Assembly (NCBI GenBank): GCA_013043995.1 | Contig: JABEVL010000106.1 | Span: 1-5,687, forward strand | Length of the DNA stretch: 5,687 bases | Direction: 5' to 3' | Origin: Spirochaetales bacterium | GTDB lineage: Bacteria > Spirochaetota > Spirochaetia > JABEVK01 | Shown here: piece after piece, positions 1-5,687 of the stretch | How positions within the stretch are numbered: position 1 is the stretch's first letter | Layout: each line of letters starts with the position of its first letter | The notes under the pieces: model-generated | The model's database searches: none | What the model saw: only the letters and a program-made list of their open reading frames with translations | What the model was told of the DNA's origin: nothing | Program-made: the position numbers and the translations under genes

Positions 1-394
1 CGTCGAAGTCGGTTGAAAACCCGGGTTTCCAACCGGCCGCCACCAACACCCGCCCGTTCCAGTCCCAGTTCCCCAGGGGGTCCGTTACGACTTCGCCGGG
101 ACAGTCTTTTTCAAAAAGGGCTTTGACAAGCTGGGCGTTCAGCCGCGTCGCCATGATCCCGATCCAGTCCTGGGACTGAGCCTGCGGCTGGGGACACAAC
201 GACCTGTAAGCCTCTTGATAAACCCGGGCGGGAGCCCCTCCCCCAACGATCAGCACGAGGCGCCTTCCCGGCACCTCATCGAGCCAGTTCACCACCAGGC
301 TGTGAAAAGCCGCCAGAAAATCGACGGCAACCCCGCTCGGAGCGACCAGGGAGCCCCCTAAAGAGACAATCGTGGTGGTAGAAGCGTTGGACAT
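1..394 (-). CDS. pyrH: UMP kinase, archaeal-like (spirochaete) type, N-terminal part
   Basis: The product probably phosphorylates UMP to UDP with ATP in the cytoplasm, a step of pyrimidine nucleotide synthesis. The visible 131 codons show an amino-acid-kinase fold: a glycine-rich phosphate-binding loop SLGGS at residues 11-15, a second loop VGGGAPAR at 50-57, the block GIMATRLNAQLVKALF at 79-94, TDP at 104-106, and GWKPGFSTDFD at 121-131. The GGGAPAR, MATRLNAQLV and GWKPGFSTD blocks match what I recall of the short archaeal-like UMP kinases annotated in spirochaetes rather than the classical bacterial enzyme. The ATG at 394 is supported by an AGGAG at 401-405 six bases upstream. The gene is divergent from the TPR gene. 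The C-terminal portion, including most of the nucleotide-binding half, lies beyond position 1. Another amino-acid kinase, such as an aspartate or glutamate kinase, is the alternative but less likely. Confidence 0.82.
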   Translation of the reverse strand, partial: MSNASTTTIVSLGGSLVAPSGVAVDFLAAFHSLVVNWLDEVPGRRLVLIVGGGAPARVYQEAYRSLCPQPQAQSQDWIGIMATRLNAQLVKALFEKDCPGEVVTDPLGNWDWNGRVLVAAGWKPGFSTDFD

Positions 395-400
395 TAAAAT

Positions 401-405
401 CTCCT
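401..405 (-). promoter_or_regulatory. Ribosome binding site of the UMP kinase gene
   Basis: Read on the minus strand, TTGAGGAG ends at 401 and is followed by six bases before the ATG at 394. It is a near-consensus Shine-Dalgarno sequence and fixes the start. A TAAAAT hexamer on the same strand (plus positions 414-419) could be the -10 box, but its -35 partner is poor and it would give a leader of only about a dozen bases, so I do not list that promoter separately. Confidence 0.75.
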
Positions 406-435
406 CAAGTTCAATTTTATCGAGTTTAATCCGTC

Positions 436-464
436 TTCTCAGGGGGGGTCAACGCCGCTATAAT
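436..464 (+). promoter_or_regulatory. Sigma70-type promoter for the TPR-lolA-rodZ-uvrD genes
   Basis: A perfect TATAAT at 459-464 is preceded, at the ideal 17-base spacing, by TTCTCA at 436-441, which matches four of six positions of the TTGACA box. Transcription would begin at about 470-472. The -10 box overlaps the first possible start codon of the TPR gene (ATG at 463), so a transcript from this promoter could only be translated from the next in-frame ATG at 472, essentially without a leader. A second weaker candidate -10 box, TTTAAT at 425-430, would leave room for a normal leader but has a poor -35 partner. No operator or riboswitch structure is evident. Confidence 0.5.
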
Positions 465-2895
465 GCCGTTTATGTTTCGCTGGCTTTTTCGTAAACGCAA
501 ATCAACTCCAGATCCGGACGCCTTCCGCCTGGAACACTGGCGGGCCCAACTGGCGCCTTCCAAGGACTGCCGCTTCCAAAATGAGGCGGGCAAGGGCTAT
601 TCGGTCAAGATTGCCGGTCAAAAAGCCCAACTTGACATCTTTCGTCCCCGCCTGTTTGCCTGGACCATCGATCCGCTCTACCGTTACCGCGACTTTGTTC
701 TTGAGGCCGACCTCGGCATCGGCGCCGAGAACGGCTCAAGCGCCGCGGGTCTTGTTTTTAGGTATACAAACGATCTGAACTACTACTACGTTCTGGTTTC
801 CAACACGGGACGCATCCGTTTTGACGTTGTTTTTAACGGGCAACCCATCGTTCTGATCCCTTGGACGGCCCATTCGCTTCCCCTGGAAAAGACCTTTAAC
901 CTGACCGTCATCGCCCACGGCCAGCATTTCTCCTTTTACATCGATAAAAACTGGGTGGCTGAAGTGGCCGATGACCACCTTGATGCAGGCCGTGTGGGTT
1001 GGGCAGGACAAAACTACGCCGACAGGCCCGTAGCCTCCTTTGACCTCCATGCCTTCGTGCTCGAAAGCCGCCCCGTTGAGGTCGAAGCCCAGTACGCGCG
1101 CTGGACCCGTCTGGTCTGGACCGACCCTGCCCAGCGCCGGGTTCTTGCCCAGTCCTTCTTCAGCACAGGCAAGTTTGTCGAAGCCGAGATCCAGCTTAGG
1201 CGCGTCCTCGTCGACAACGCCCCGACACGGGACGACCTCTTCTTTCTGGCTCAGTGCGCCCTGAGGCAACAACGGTTCGACGACGCCCTGGCCCTCGTGG
1301 ACCAGATTCTCGCCAAGGACCCCGGCTGGGAGCTGGCCCTCAAGGAAAAAGCCAACCTTTTTTACCTCCAGAACCGTTTCCTTGAACTCCACGACGCTCT
1401 GGGCCCGCTTTTGGAACGCTTTCAGGACGACGACCTGCTGTGGAACCTGGCCGGGCACGCCCATACGGGGCTGGGAAATTTTGACCGGGCCCTCGAGGCC
1501 TACACTAGGGCCAGCCAGCTCAATCCCCGGATGCCCCTTTACGCCGTCAACGCCGGCCGGTCGCTGGAGCGTCTTCAACGCCCCGACGAGGCGGCAGAAC
1601 GCTACGTTGAGGCGGGTCACGAAAGCTTCCGTCAGGAAGCCTGGGATGAGGTGGACGAGATCCTGGACCGTCTGGATTTTCTTGGCTGCGGAACCCTCGT
1701 CGGAGCGCAGACATTGCGCGCCAAACAGCTTTTTCAACGGGGCGAAACGCATCAAGCCCGTCCGATTCTAGAAGAAGCCCTGCGAAAGGGCTCAAGGGAC
1801 AGCGCAGTTCCCTACCTTTTGGCGATCGCAGCCCGGGACGAGGGCGACCTGGATCTCGCCATCCGTTACGTGCGCCAGGCGATCGAAGTAGAACCCCACT
1901 TTTATCTTTACCATTTCCGCTTGGCGGAGTGGCTGGAAAAAACCTCGGGGGATTTCGAGCCTTCCCTTCAAAAGGCGCTCGACCAAGGCTCCAATGACCC
2001 TTGGGTCCTCAACTTCCGGGGTCGAACCGCAGCGAACCCGGCGGAAAAGACCTTTTACCTTGAAAAGGCCCACCTGGCCCTCCCCGAGGAACCCGTGATC
2101 ACCATGAACCTTGCCGACCACTACCACAGCTTGGGTCGTTCGGACGAAGCCTTTGCCCTGTTGGCAGATTGGACCGAACACGCAGGGATGGCCAACCTGC
2201 GCGGGAATCTCCTTTCGGCAGAACGTCGTTTTGAAGAGGCCGCCGAAGCCTACGACCGCGCCCTGGCGCTTGAACCCCGCAACCTGGACTTCCTGAGGAA
2301 CGCCGCCTCGTGCAACCTGGAGCTGGAACGCCACTTGCGCGCCGAAGAACTTCTGATCACCATTCTGGACCTGGAACCCTCGGCTCAGGCTTACGTGGCC
2401 TTTGGCAACCTGATGCGGGCCATCGGGGATTTTATCCGTTCGGAAGTGGCTTTAAGGACGGCCCTGGATTGGGCGCCTGACGATCCTCAGGCCCTTCTCG
2501 AACTGGGGTGGCTCTACCTGTCCCGCCAGAAGTTCTCCCTCGTCCACGGCATCCTTTCAAAACTCAAGTCCCAGGCCCCCCGGGAAGTTCAGGACCTGGA
2601 GGCCAGCTACAGGAGGCTTGCAGGAGAAACTCTGGCCTGTGCCCAGTGCGGCCTCACCTGGTGGGTTCCCCTCCAGCTCCCCCTTCAGCCGGCCCTCAAA
2701 ATTCGCGGTCACCTGCCCGATTCGGCCCCCGCAGGAGAATCCGAAGCCACAGGAAAAATCTTTTGCGTCGGTTGCGCGCAGCAGCACATGAAAGAGGGCC
2801 GTTTTTTTTGTCCGGATTCAGGTAAACCCCTCAGTCTCAAGGACGACCGCCTCAAGTACCTGCTCAGACAGTGCCTCGAAGAACCCTTACCTTGA
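463..2895 (+). CDS. Jelly-roll, TPR and zinc-ribbon scaffold protein
   Basis: This 810-residue protein has three parts. Residues about 40-203 are rich in beta-strands and resemble a concanavalin A-like jelly-roll of the LamG or DUF1080 kind, with a GLVFRYTNDLNYYYVLVS block at 97-114. Residues about 212-715 are a run of roughly ten tetratricopeptide units, some degenerate, with clear helix ends such as DPGWELAL, NPRMPLYA, EPHFYLYH and EPRNLDFL. The C-terminus holds paired cysteines at 726/729 and 768/771 plus C783, a likely zinc ribbon. TPR superhelices bind proteins; no enzymatic motif is visible. There is no signal peptide, only a short aromatic start followed by RKRK, so it is probably cytoplasmic or loosely membrane-bound. 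It heads the operon. The start is ATG 463 or, if the overlapping promoter is used, ATG 472; a stop at 427 excludes longer forms. An eight-T run lies at 2802-2809. I do not recognise a named gene. Confidence 0.9.
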   Translation: MPFMFRWLFRKRKSTPDPDAFRLEHWRAQLAPSKDCRFQNEAGKGYSVKIAGQKAQLDIFRPRLFAWTIDPLYRYRDFVLEADLGIGAENGSSAAGLVFRYTNDLNYYYVLVSNTGRIRFDVVFNGQPIVLIPWTAHSLPLEKTFNLTVIAHGQHFSFYIDKNWVAEVADDHLDAGRVGWAGQNYADRPVASFDLHAFVLESRPVEVEAQYARWTRLVWTDPAQRRVLAQSFFSTGKFVEAEIQLRRVLVDNAPTRDDLFFLAQCALRQQRFDDALALVDQILAKDPGWELALKEKANLFYLQNRFLELHDALGPLLERFQDDDLLWNLAGHAHTGLGNFDRALEAYTRASQLNPRMPLYAVNAGRSLERLQRPDEAAERYVEAGHESFRQEAWDEVDEILDRLDFLGCGTLVGAQTLRAKQLFQRGETHQARPILEEALRKGSRDSAVPYLLAIAARDEGDLDLAIRYVRQAIEVEPHFYLYHFRLAEWLEKTSGDFEPSLQKALDQGSNDPWVLNFRGRTAANPAEKTFYLEKAHLALPEEPVITMNLADHYHSLGRSDEAFALLADWTEHAGMANLRGNLLSAERRFEEAAEAYDRALALEPRNLDFLRNAASCNLELERHLRAEELLITILDLEPSAQAYVAFGNLMRAIGDFIRSEVALRTALDWAPDDPQALLELGWLYLSRQKFSLVHGILSKLKSQAPREVQDLEASYRRLAGETLACAQCGLTWWVPLQLPLQPALKIRGHLPDSAPAGESEATGKIFCVGCAQQHMKEGRFFCPDSGKPLSLKDDRLKYLLRQCLEEPLP

Positions 2896-2928
2896 CGAAC
2901 ACAGGATTTTCCAGGAAGATGCAAACCT

Positions 2929-2935
2929 GAGGTGG
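2929..2935 (+). promoter_or_regulatory. Ribosome binding site deciding the TTG start of the LolA-like gene
   Basis: GAGGTGG lies six bases before the TTG at 2942. No ATG or GTG in this frame offers a comparable site and an intact signal peptide, so the TTG is the best start. Confidence 0.7.
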
Positions 2936-2941
2936 CTCCAG

Positions 2942-3634
2942 TTGAAGGTTTCTGTCCGTTGGTTTATCACCCTCTGCACGGGATTGATCTTAGGAGGGCC
3001 GGCTTTTTTATCGGCTCAAGACATTATTACGGCTTACAAGTTTTTTGACTCTGTGTCTGCCCGGTACGGAGCTGCAAAAGACTACACGGCCGACATCAGC
3101 ATCCATCAGGGCAGAGAAAAGATGTACGGGGTCCTTTATTACAAGTCGCCCAACAAGATTCGGATCAATTTCACCTACCCGTCCCATCAGGTCATCTGCT
3201 CGGACGGCAATGTTTTGACAGTTTATTTGCCCCGCTACAGCGTCACCTTCACCCAGGCCCTGAAAAAGCGGAGTGAAGCGGCCATCGCATCGATGGCCAG
3301 TCACCAGGGCCTCACCCTTTTGAAACAATCCTATTCGATCGCCTACCTGAACGGCCCCAATCCCGAGCCTCTCGACGAAAAGGACAAAGAACCCGTGGTG
3401 AAGCTTCGCCTATCCTACCGCACGGGTTCAGAAGCCTTCACAAGCCTTGAAATCGACGTCGGCCAGAATGGTTTCATCCGTCGGATCAAGGGCGTGACCG
3501 CAGCTTCAGTCGAAGTTCAATTCGACTTCACCAAGATACAAACCGACATCGGACTTTCGAACAACATGTTCGAGTACGACAGCCCCCCCACGTCCAACGT
3601 CATCAACAACTTCCTCTTCGATCCGGAGAAGTAA
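2942..3634 (+). CDS. lolA: LolA-family periplasmic lipoprotein carrier
   Basis: The 230-residue protein starts with a signal peptide: a K/R-containing n-region, a hydrophobic core at about 7-23 and a probable cleavage after AFLSA at residue 25, although Leu at -3 is not ideal. The mature part has the LolA pattern: an opening helix, then strands in YTADISIHQG (48-57), MYGVLYYKSPNKIRINFTYP (61-80) and ICSDGNVLTVYLPRY (85-99), and a C-terminal strand region with EVQFDFTKIQTDIGLSNNMF (191-210). The family forms an open hydrophobic barrel that carries lipoproteins, or other lipids, across the periplasm. Length is close to usual. Translation starts at TTG. It follows the TPR gene by 46 bases and is followed by the RodZ-like gene after two bases, so it is probably cotranscribed with both. 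Whether the cargo is a lipoprotein cannot be told; spirochaete homologues are diverged. Confidence 0.82.
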   Translation: MKVSVRWFITLCTGLILGGPAFLSAQDIITAYKFFDSVSARYGAAKDYTADISIHQGREKMYGVLYYKSPNKIRINFTYPSHQVICSDGNVLTVYLPRYSVTFTQALKKRSEAAIASMASHQGLTLLKQSYSIAYLNGPNPEPLDEKDKEPVVKLRLSYRTGSEAFTSLEIDVGQNGFIRRIKGVTAASVEVQFDFTKIQTDIGLSNNMFEYDSPPTSNVINNFLFDPEK

Positions 3635-3636
3635 GC

Positions 3637-4749
3637 ATGGAATCTATCGGTCAGACCCTTCGCCAGGCTCGAGAAAGCCGAGGCTACAGTGTGGAGCAAG
3701 TTTCACGGGAAACCAACATTTCGCGTCACTACCTCGTTGCTCTCGAAGAAGATAACTACGAAGCTTTCCCCGCCGAACCCTACGCCGTAGGTTTTCTCCG
3801 CAACTATGCCGACCACCTGGGCCTCAACACCGATGAACTGCTCACCCGTTTCAGAACCCTGAAAATCCAGGAACAGCCCACCCCGTTAGCCGCCCTGATC
3901 CAGAAACCTTCGCCGATTTCACCCAAACTTGTTTTAGGCGTCGTCATCGTTGTGATAGCGGGCATCCTGGCAATCTTTCTGGTTCCTTCGTTCCTTGATC
4001 TGATGAAGAGCCTGCACCAAACCACCCCCCTGGTTCAGGCGGAGGCCAAGCAAAAAACTGTTGAGCTTACCGCCGACCAGAAGACGCTGGACCGCCGTGT
4101 TTTTGTGGGCGACACCCTTGTGATTGATTTTAACGGAAAACCGTACAAATTCCTCGTGAAGTCGCTCGGTAACGAACTCACCCTGGCGGGCGACTCGACA
4201 GTCTACAAACTCCATCTGGGTGACACGCTCTACCTCGACCTGGACGGCGACACGACCCAGGACGTCCGCTTCTTTTTGAAGGACATCTCCCCGGGTCACG
4301 CCGATAAGGGAGCAGAACTTTCCGTGGAACGTCTGGGCGCTGTCACCCCGCTGGCCGCGGGTGTGCCGAGCGTCGGCTCCGAGAACCTCACCAACACCCC
4401 GGCCCCCGGGTCGACAGGGGTCATCCAAGAAGCCCCTATCGTCCTTCAGCAAGGATCGCAGGCCAAACCGTTTTCAGTCGACGTTGTGTTCCATGCTCCG
4501 GCACTTTTCCGCTACATCGTCGACGGCAACCTCCGGCAAGAAAATTTTTACAACAAAGGCCAGACGATCCACATTGATGCGGACAAAACCGTCAAGCTCT
4601 TCGTTTCTAACGCGGGGTCTGTTGAAGTTCAGGTCAATGGAAACGACCTTGATTTGGGAAAAAACGGCCACGTGGCCACAAAAATCCTGGAATGGACCAA
4701 GGATGCGGCCACCGGCAACCTTCAGTTAGTTGCCGATCCCTTGTACTGA
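3637..4749 (+). CDS. rodZ: RodZ-like HTH transmembrane protein with C-terminal DUF4115 domain
   Basis: This 370-residue protein has the RodZ layout. An N-terminal helix-turn-helix of the HTH_25 kind covers residues 1-75, with the family's typical ending PYAVGFLRNYADHLGLNTDE (48-67). One transmembrane helix lies at about 97-120. The periplasmic part ends in a DUF4115-like beta domain (about 277-355) with LFVSNAGSVEVQVNGNDLDL at 321-340. In characterised bacteria the HTH domain binds MreB and ties the cytoskeleton to peptidoglycan synthesis; that role is inferred here. Between the membrane helix and DUF4115 there is an extra beta-rich region (about 140-235) built of two similar units, then a Pro/Gly/Ser/Thr-rich linker (236-276). 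ATG 3637 is preceded by GGAG at 3625-3628 and lies two bases after the LolA-like stop, so coupled translation is likely. An envelope-associated transcriptional regulator is the alternative. Confidence 0.8.
   Translation: MESIGQTLRQARESRGYSVEQVSRETNISRHYLVALEEDNYEAFPAEPYAVGFLRNYADHLGLNTDELLTRFRTLKIQEQPTPLAALIQKPSPISPKLVLGVVIVVIAGILAIFLVPSFLDLMKSLHQTTPLVQAEAKQKTVELTADQKTLDRRVFVGDTLVIDFNGKPYKFLVKSLGNELTLAGDSTVYKLHLGDTLYLDLDGDTTQDVRFFLKDISPGHADKGAELSVERLGAVTPLAAGVPSVGSENLTNTPAPGSTGVIQEAPIVLQQGSQAKPFSVDVVFHAPALFRYIVDGNLRQENFYNKGQTIHIDADKTVKLFVSNAGSVEVQVNGNDLDLGKNGHVATKILEWTKDAATGNLQLVADPLY
4093..4335 (+). repeat. Tandem beta-unit duplication inside the RodZ-like protein
   Basis: Residues 153-185 and 190-233 align as two copies of one unit: VFVGDTLVIDFNGKPYKFLV against LHLGDTLYLDLDGDTTQDVR, followed in each by a strand ending in NELTL or AELSV. 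The second copy contains a DxDGDxxxD cluster (D201, D203, D205, D209) that resembles a calcium-binding loop. The similarity is at protein level and is diverged in DNA, so it is an old duplication and not a recombination repeat. Confidence 0.55.
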
Positions 4750-4759
4750 CGAGCCCGAC

Positions 4760-5687
4760 TTGTCCAGCAACTCGCCCTACCTGACGAACCTCAACGAGGA
4801 GCAACGCGCTGCGGTTGTCCACGGCAAACCGCCCCTCCTGATTCTGGCAGGGGCAGGCTCGGGGAAAACCCGGGTGGTCACAACCCGGATCGCCTACCTC
4901 ATCGACCAGTTGTCCTTTTCACCGGATCAAATTCTCGCCGTCACGTTCACGAACAAGGCGGCCCGTGAGATGCAGGAGCGCGTGAATCTGCTTCTGGCCG
5001 ATCGGGCCCCGGATTCTCCCTCCGGCCACGTGCTGATCAAAACTTTTCACAGTTTCTGTTCCTGGTTTTTAAGGCGGAACGCCGCCAGCGCCGGGCTGGA
5101 CCCCTACTTTGGCATCTACGACGACGAGGATTCCCTCTCCTTGGTCAAAACGGTTCTTCCTGAACACCTTTCACCCCACGAGGCCAGGAACTTCCTTCAC
5201 GCGATCAGCCGAGCCAAGGACGACGATTTGAGTCCCGACGACGAGCTGGGGTCCATCAGCTTTCACCCCGAATTTCCCGAGGTCTACCGTCTGTACGAAG
5301 AGAAACTTTCAGCCTCGGGGAACGTCGACTTCGGCGGCTTGATCTTAAAAACCGTTCGCTTGCTGCGAAAAAACACCGAAATCCGTTCGAGAATCCGGCA
5401 AAAATTCCTGGCCATCCTTGTCGACGAGTACCAGGACTGCAACGGCGCTCAGTCGGCACTTCTGGAACAGCTTTACGGGCCGGCAACCTGGCTCACGGTC
5501 GTTGGCGACGACGACCAATCGATTTACGGCTTTCGGGGGGCCGACGTCCGTCATATCCTTGATTTTTCAAACCGATTTCCCGGGACTTCGGTGATACGGC
5601 TGGAGCAAAATTACCGCTCGACGGGTCACATCCTGGCCATTGCCAGCCAGGTTGTTCAGCATAACCGCTCCCGGCTGGGTAAAACCC
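4760..5687 (+). CDS. uvrD: UvrD/PcrA/Rep-type superfamily 1 DNA helicase, N-terminal part
   Basis: The product is a 3'-5' DNA helicase that uses ATP to unwind DNA in repair and at stalled replication forks. The first 309 codons carry the family's motifs in order: the Q-motif region LNEEQRAAV (11-19), Walker A AGAGSGKT (30-37), motif Ia TFTNKAAREM (62-71), TFHSF (95-99), Walker B LVDEYQD (220-226), motif III GDDDQSIYGFRGA (249-261) and motif IV LEQNYRS (281-287). Domains 1A and 1B are therefore intact; motifs V and VI and domain 2B lie past the right edge. The start is TTG 4760, ten bases after the RodZ-like stop, with only a weak GACGAG (4748-4753) as ribosome site; no better start leaves LNEEQ intact. 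PcrA, UvrD and Rep cannot be told apart from this portion. Cotranscription with the envelope genes is likely from spacing alone. Confidence 0.93.
   Translation, partial: MSSNSPYLTNLNEEQRAAVVHGKPPLLILAGAGSGKTRVVTTRIAYLIDQLSFSPDQILAVTFTNKAAREMQERVNLLLADRAPDSPSGHVLIKTFHSFCSWFLRRNAASAGLDPYFGIYDDEDSLSLVKTVLPEHLSPHEARNFLHAISRAKDDDLSPDDELGSISFHPEFPEVYRLYEEKLSASGNVDFGGLILKTVRLLRKNTEIRSRIRQKFLAILVDEYQDCNGAQSALLEQLYGPATWLTVVGDDDQSIYGFRGADVRHILDFSNRFPGTSVIRLEQNYRSTGHILAIASQVVQHNRSRLGKT

Noticed and set aside
442..448. Run of seven G as a phase-variable promoter tract.
   Set aside because: It lies in the spacer of the proposed promoter, where length changes could matter, but seven bases is short and one sequence shows no variation.
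736..1755. Long open frame of 339 codons on the minus strand, antisense to the TPR gene.
   Set aside because: It lies wholly inside a gene with clear TPR protein signal, its translation is low-complexity and resembles no family, and long antisense frames are expected in GC-rich coding DNA.
1792..2334. Minus-strand open frame of 180 codons within the TPR gene.
   Set aside because: Same reasoning: a compositional shadow with no recognisable domain.
2892..2920. TTGACG overlapping the TPR stop codon as a possible -35 box for a separate lolA promoter.
   Set aside because: The hexamer at the right spacing (GAAGAT at 2915-2920) matches only three of six -10 positions.
2919..2930. Four-codon frame (Met-Gln-Thr-stop) with AGGAAG just upstream, a possible leader peptide before lolA.
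   Set aside because: It is too short to judge, has no regulatory codon run or attenuator hairpin, and the AGGAAG lies too close to its ATG.
2963..2979. Cys12 of the LolA-like protein as a lipoprotein attachment site.
   Set aside because: The residue before it is Leu rather than a small one, and the hydrophobic core continues past it, so a signal peptidase I site after residue 25 fits better.
3934..4452. Minus-strand open frame of 172 codons opposite the RodZ-like gene.
   Set aside because: The plus-strand product has a full RodZ layout, and this frame shows no motif.

Overview
The window looks like a piece of a moderately GC-rich (high 50s per cent by eye) spirochaete chromosome. Three things point that way. 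The leftward gene at the left edge encodes a UMP kinase of the archaeal-like type I associate with spirochaetes. The LolA-like and RodZ-like proteins have unusual, diverged sequences. TTG is used as a start codon at two of five genes. This assignment rests on remembered protein families, not on a search, and I would not name a genus.

Layout: positions 1-394 (minus strand) hold the N-terminal 131 codons of the UMP kinase, cut by the window edge. A 68-base divergent intergenic region follows (395-462), with a good sigma70-type promoter for the rightward genes. Four genes then run in a row on the plus strand: a large protein with an N-terminal jelly-roll, a TPR superhelix and a C-terminal zinc ribbon (463-2895); a secreted LolA-family protein (2942-3634); a RodZ-like membrane protein (3637-4749); and the first 309 codons of a UvrD/PcrA-type helicase (4760 to the right edge). 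Gaps between them are 46, 2 and 10 bases, with no terminator visible, so they probably form one operon. No RNA gene, mobile element, CRISPR array or large DNA repeat was seen, and no stretch over 300 bases lacks a gene.

How the genes may work together: LolA-like and RodZ-like products both act at the cell envelope, one as a periplasmic carrier of lipoproteins or lipids, the other linking the cytoskeleton to wall growth. The TPR protein is probably a protein-binding scaffold, and its place at the head of the operon suggests an envelope or morphogenesis role, which is inference. The helicase is a DNA repair and replication enzyme that seems only to share transcription. The window is largely housekeeping. 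The least ordinary items are the domain architecture of the TPR protein, the promoter that overlaps its start codon, and the duplicated extra periplasmic domain of the RodZ-like protein.
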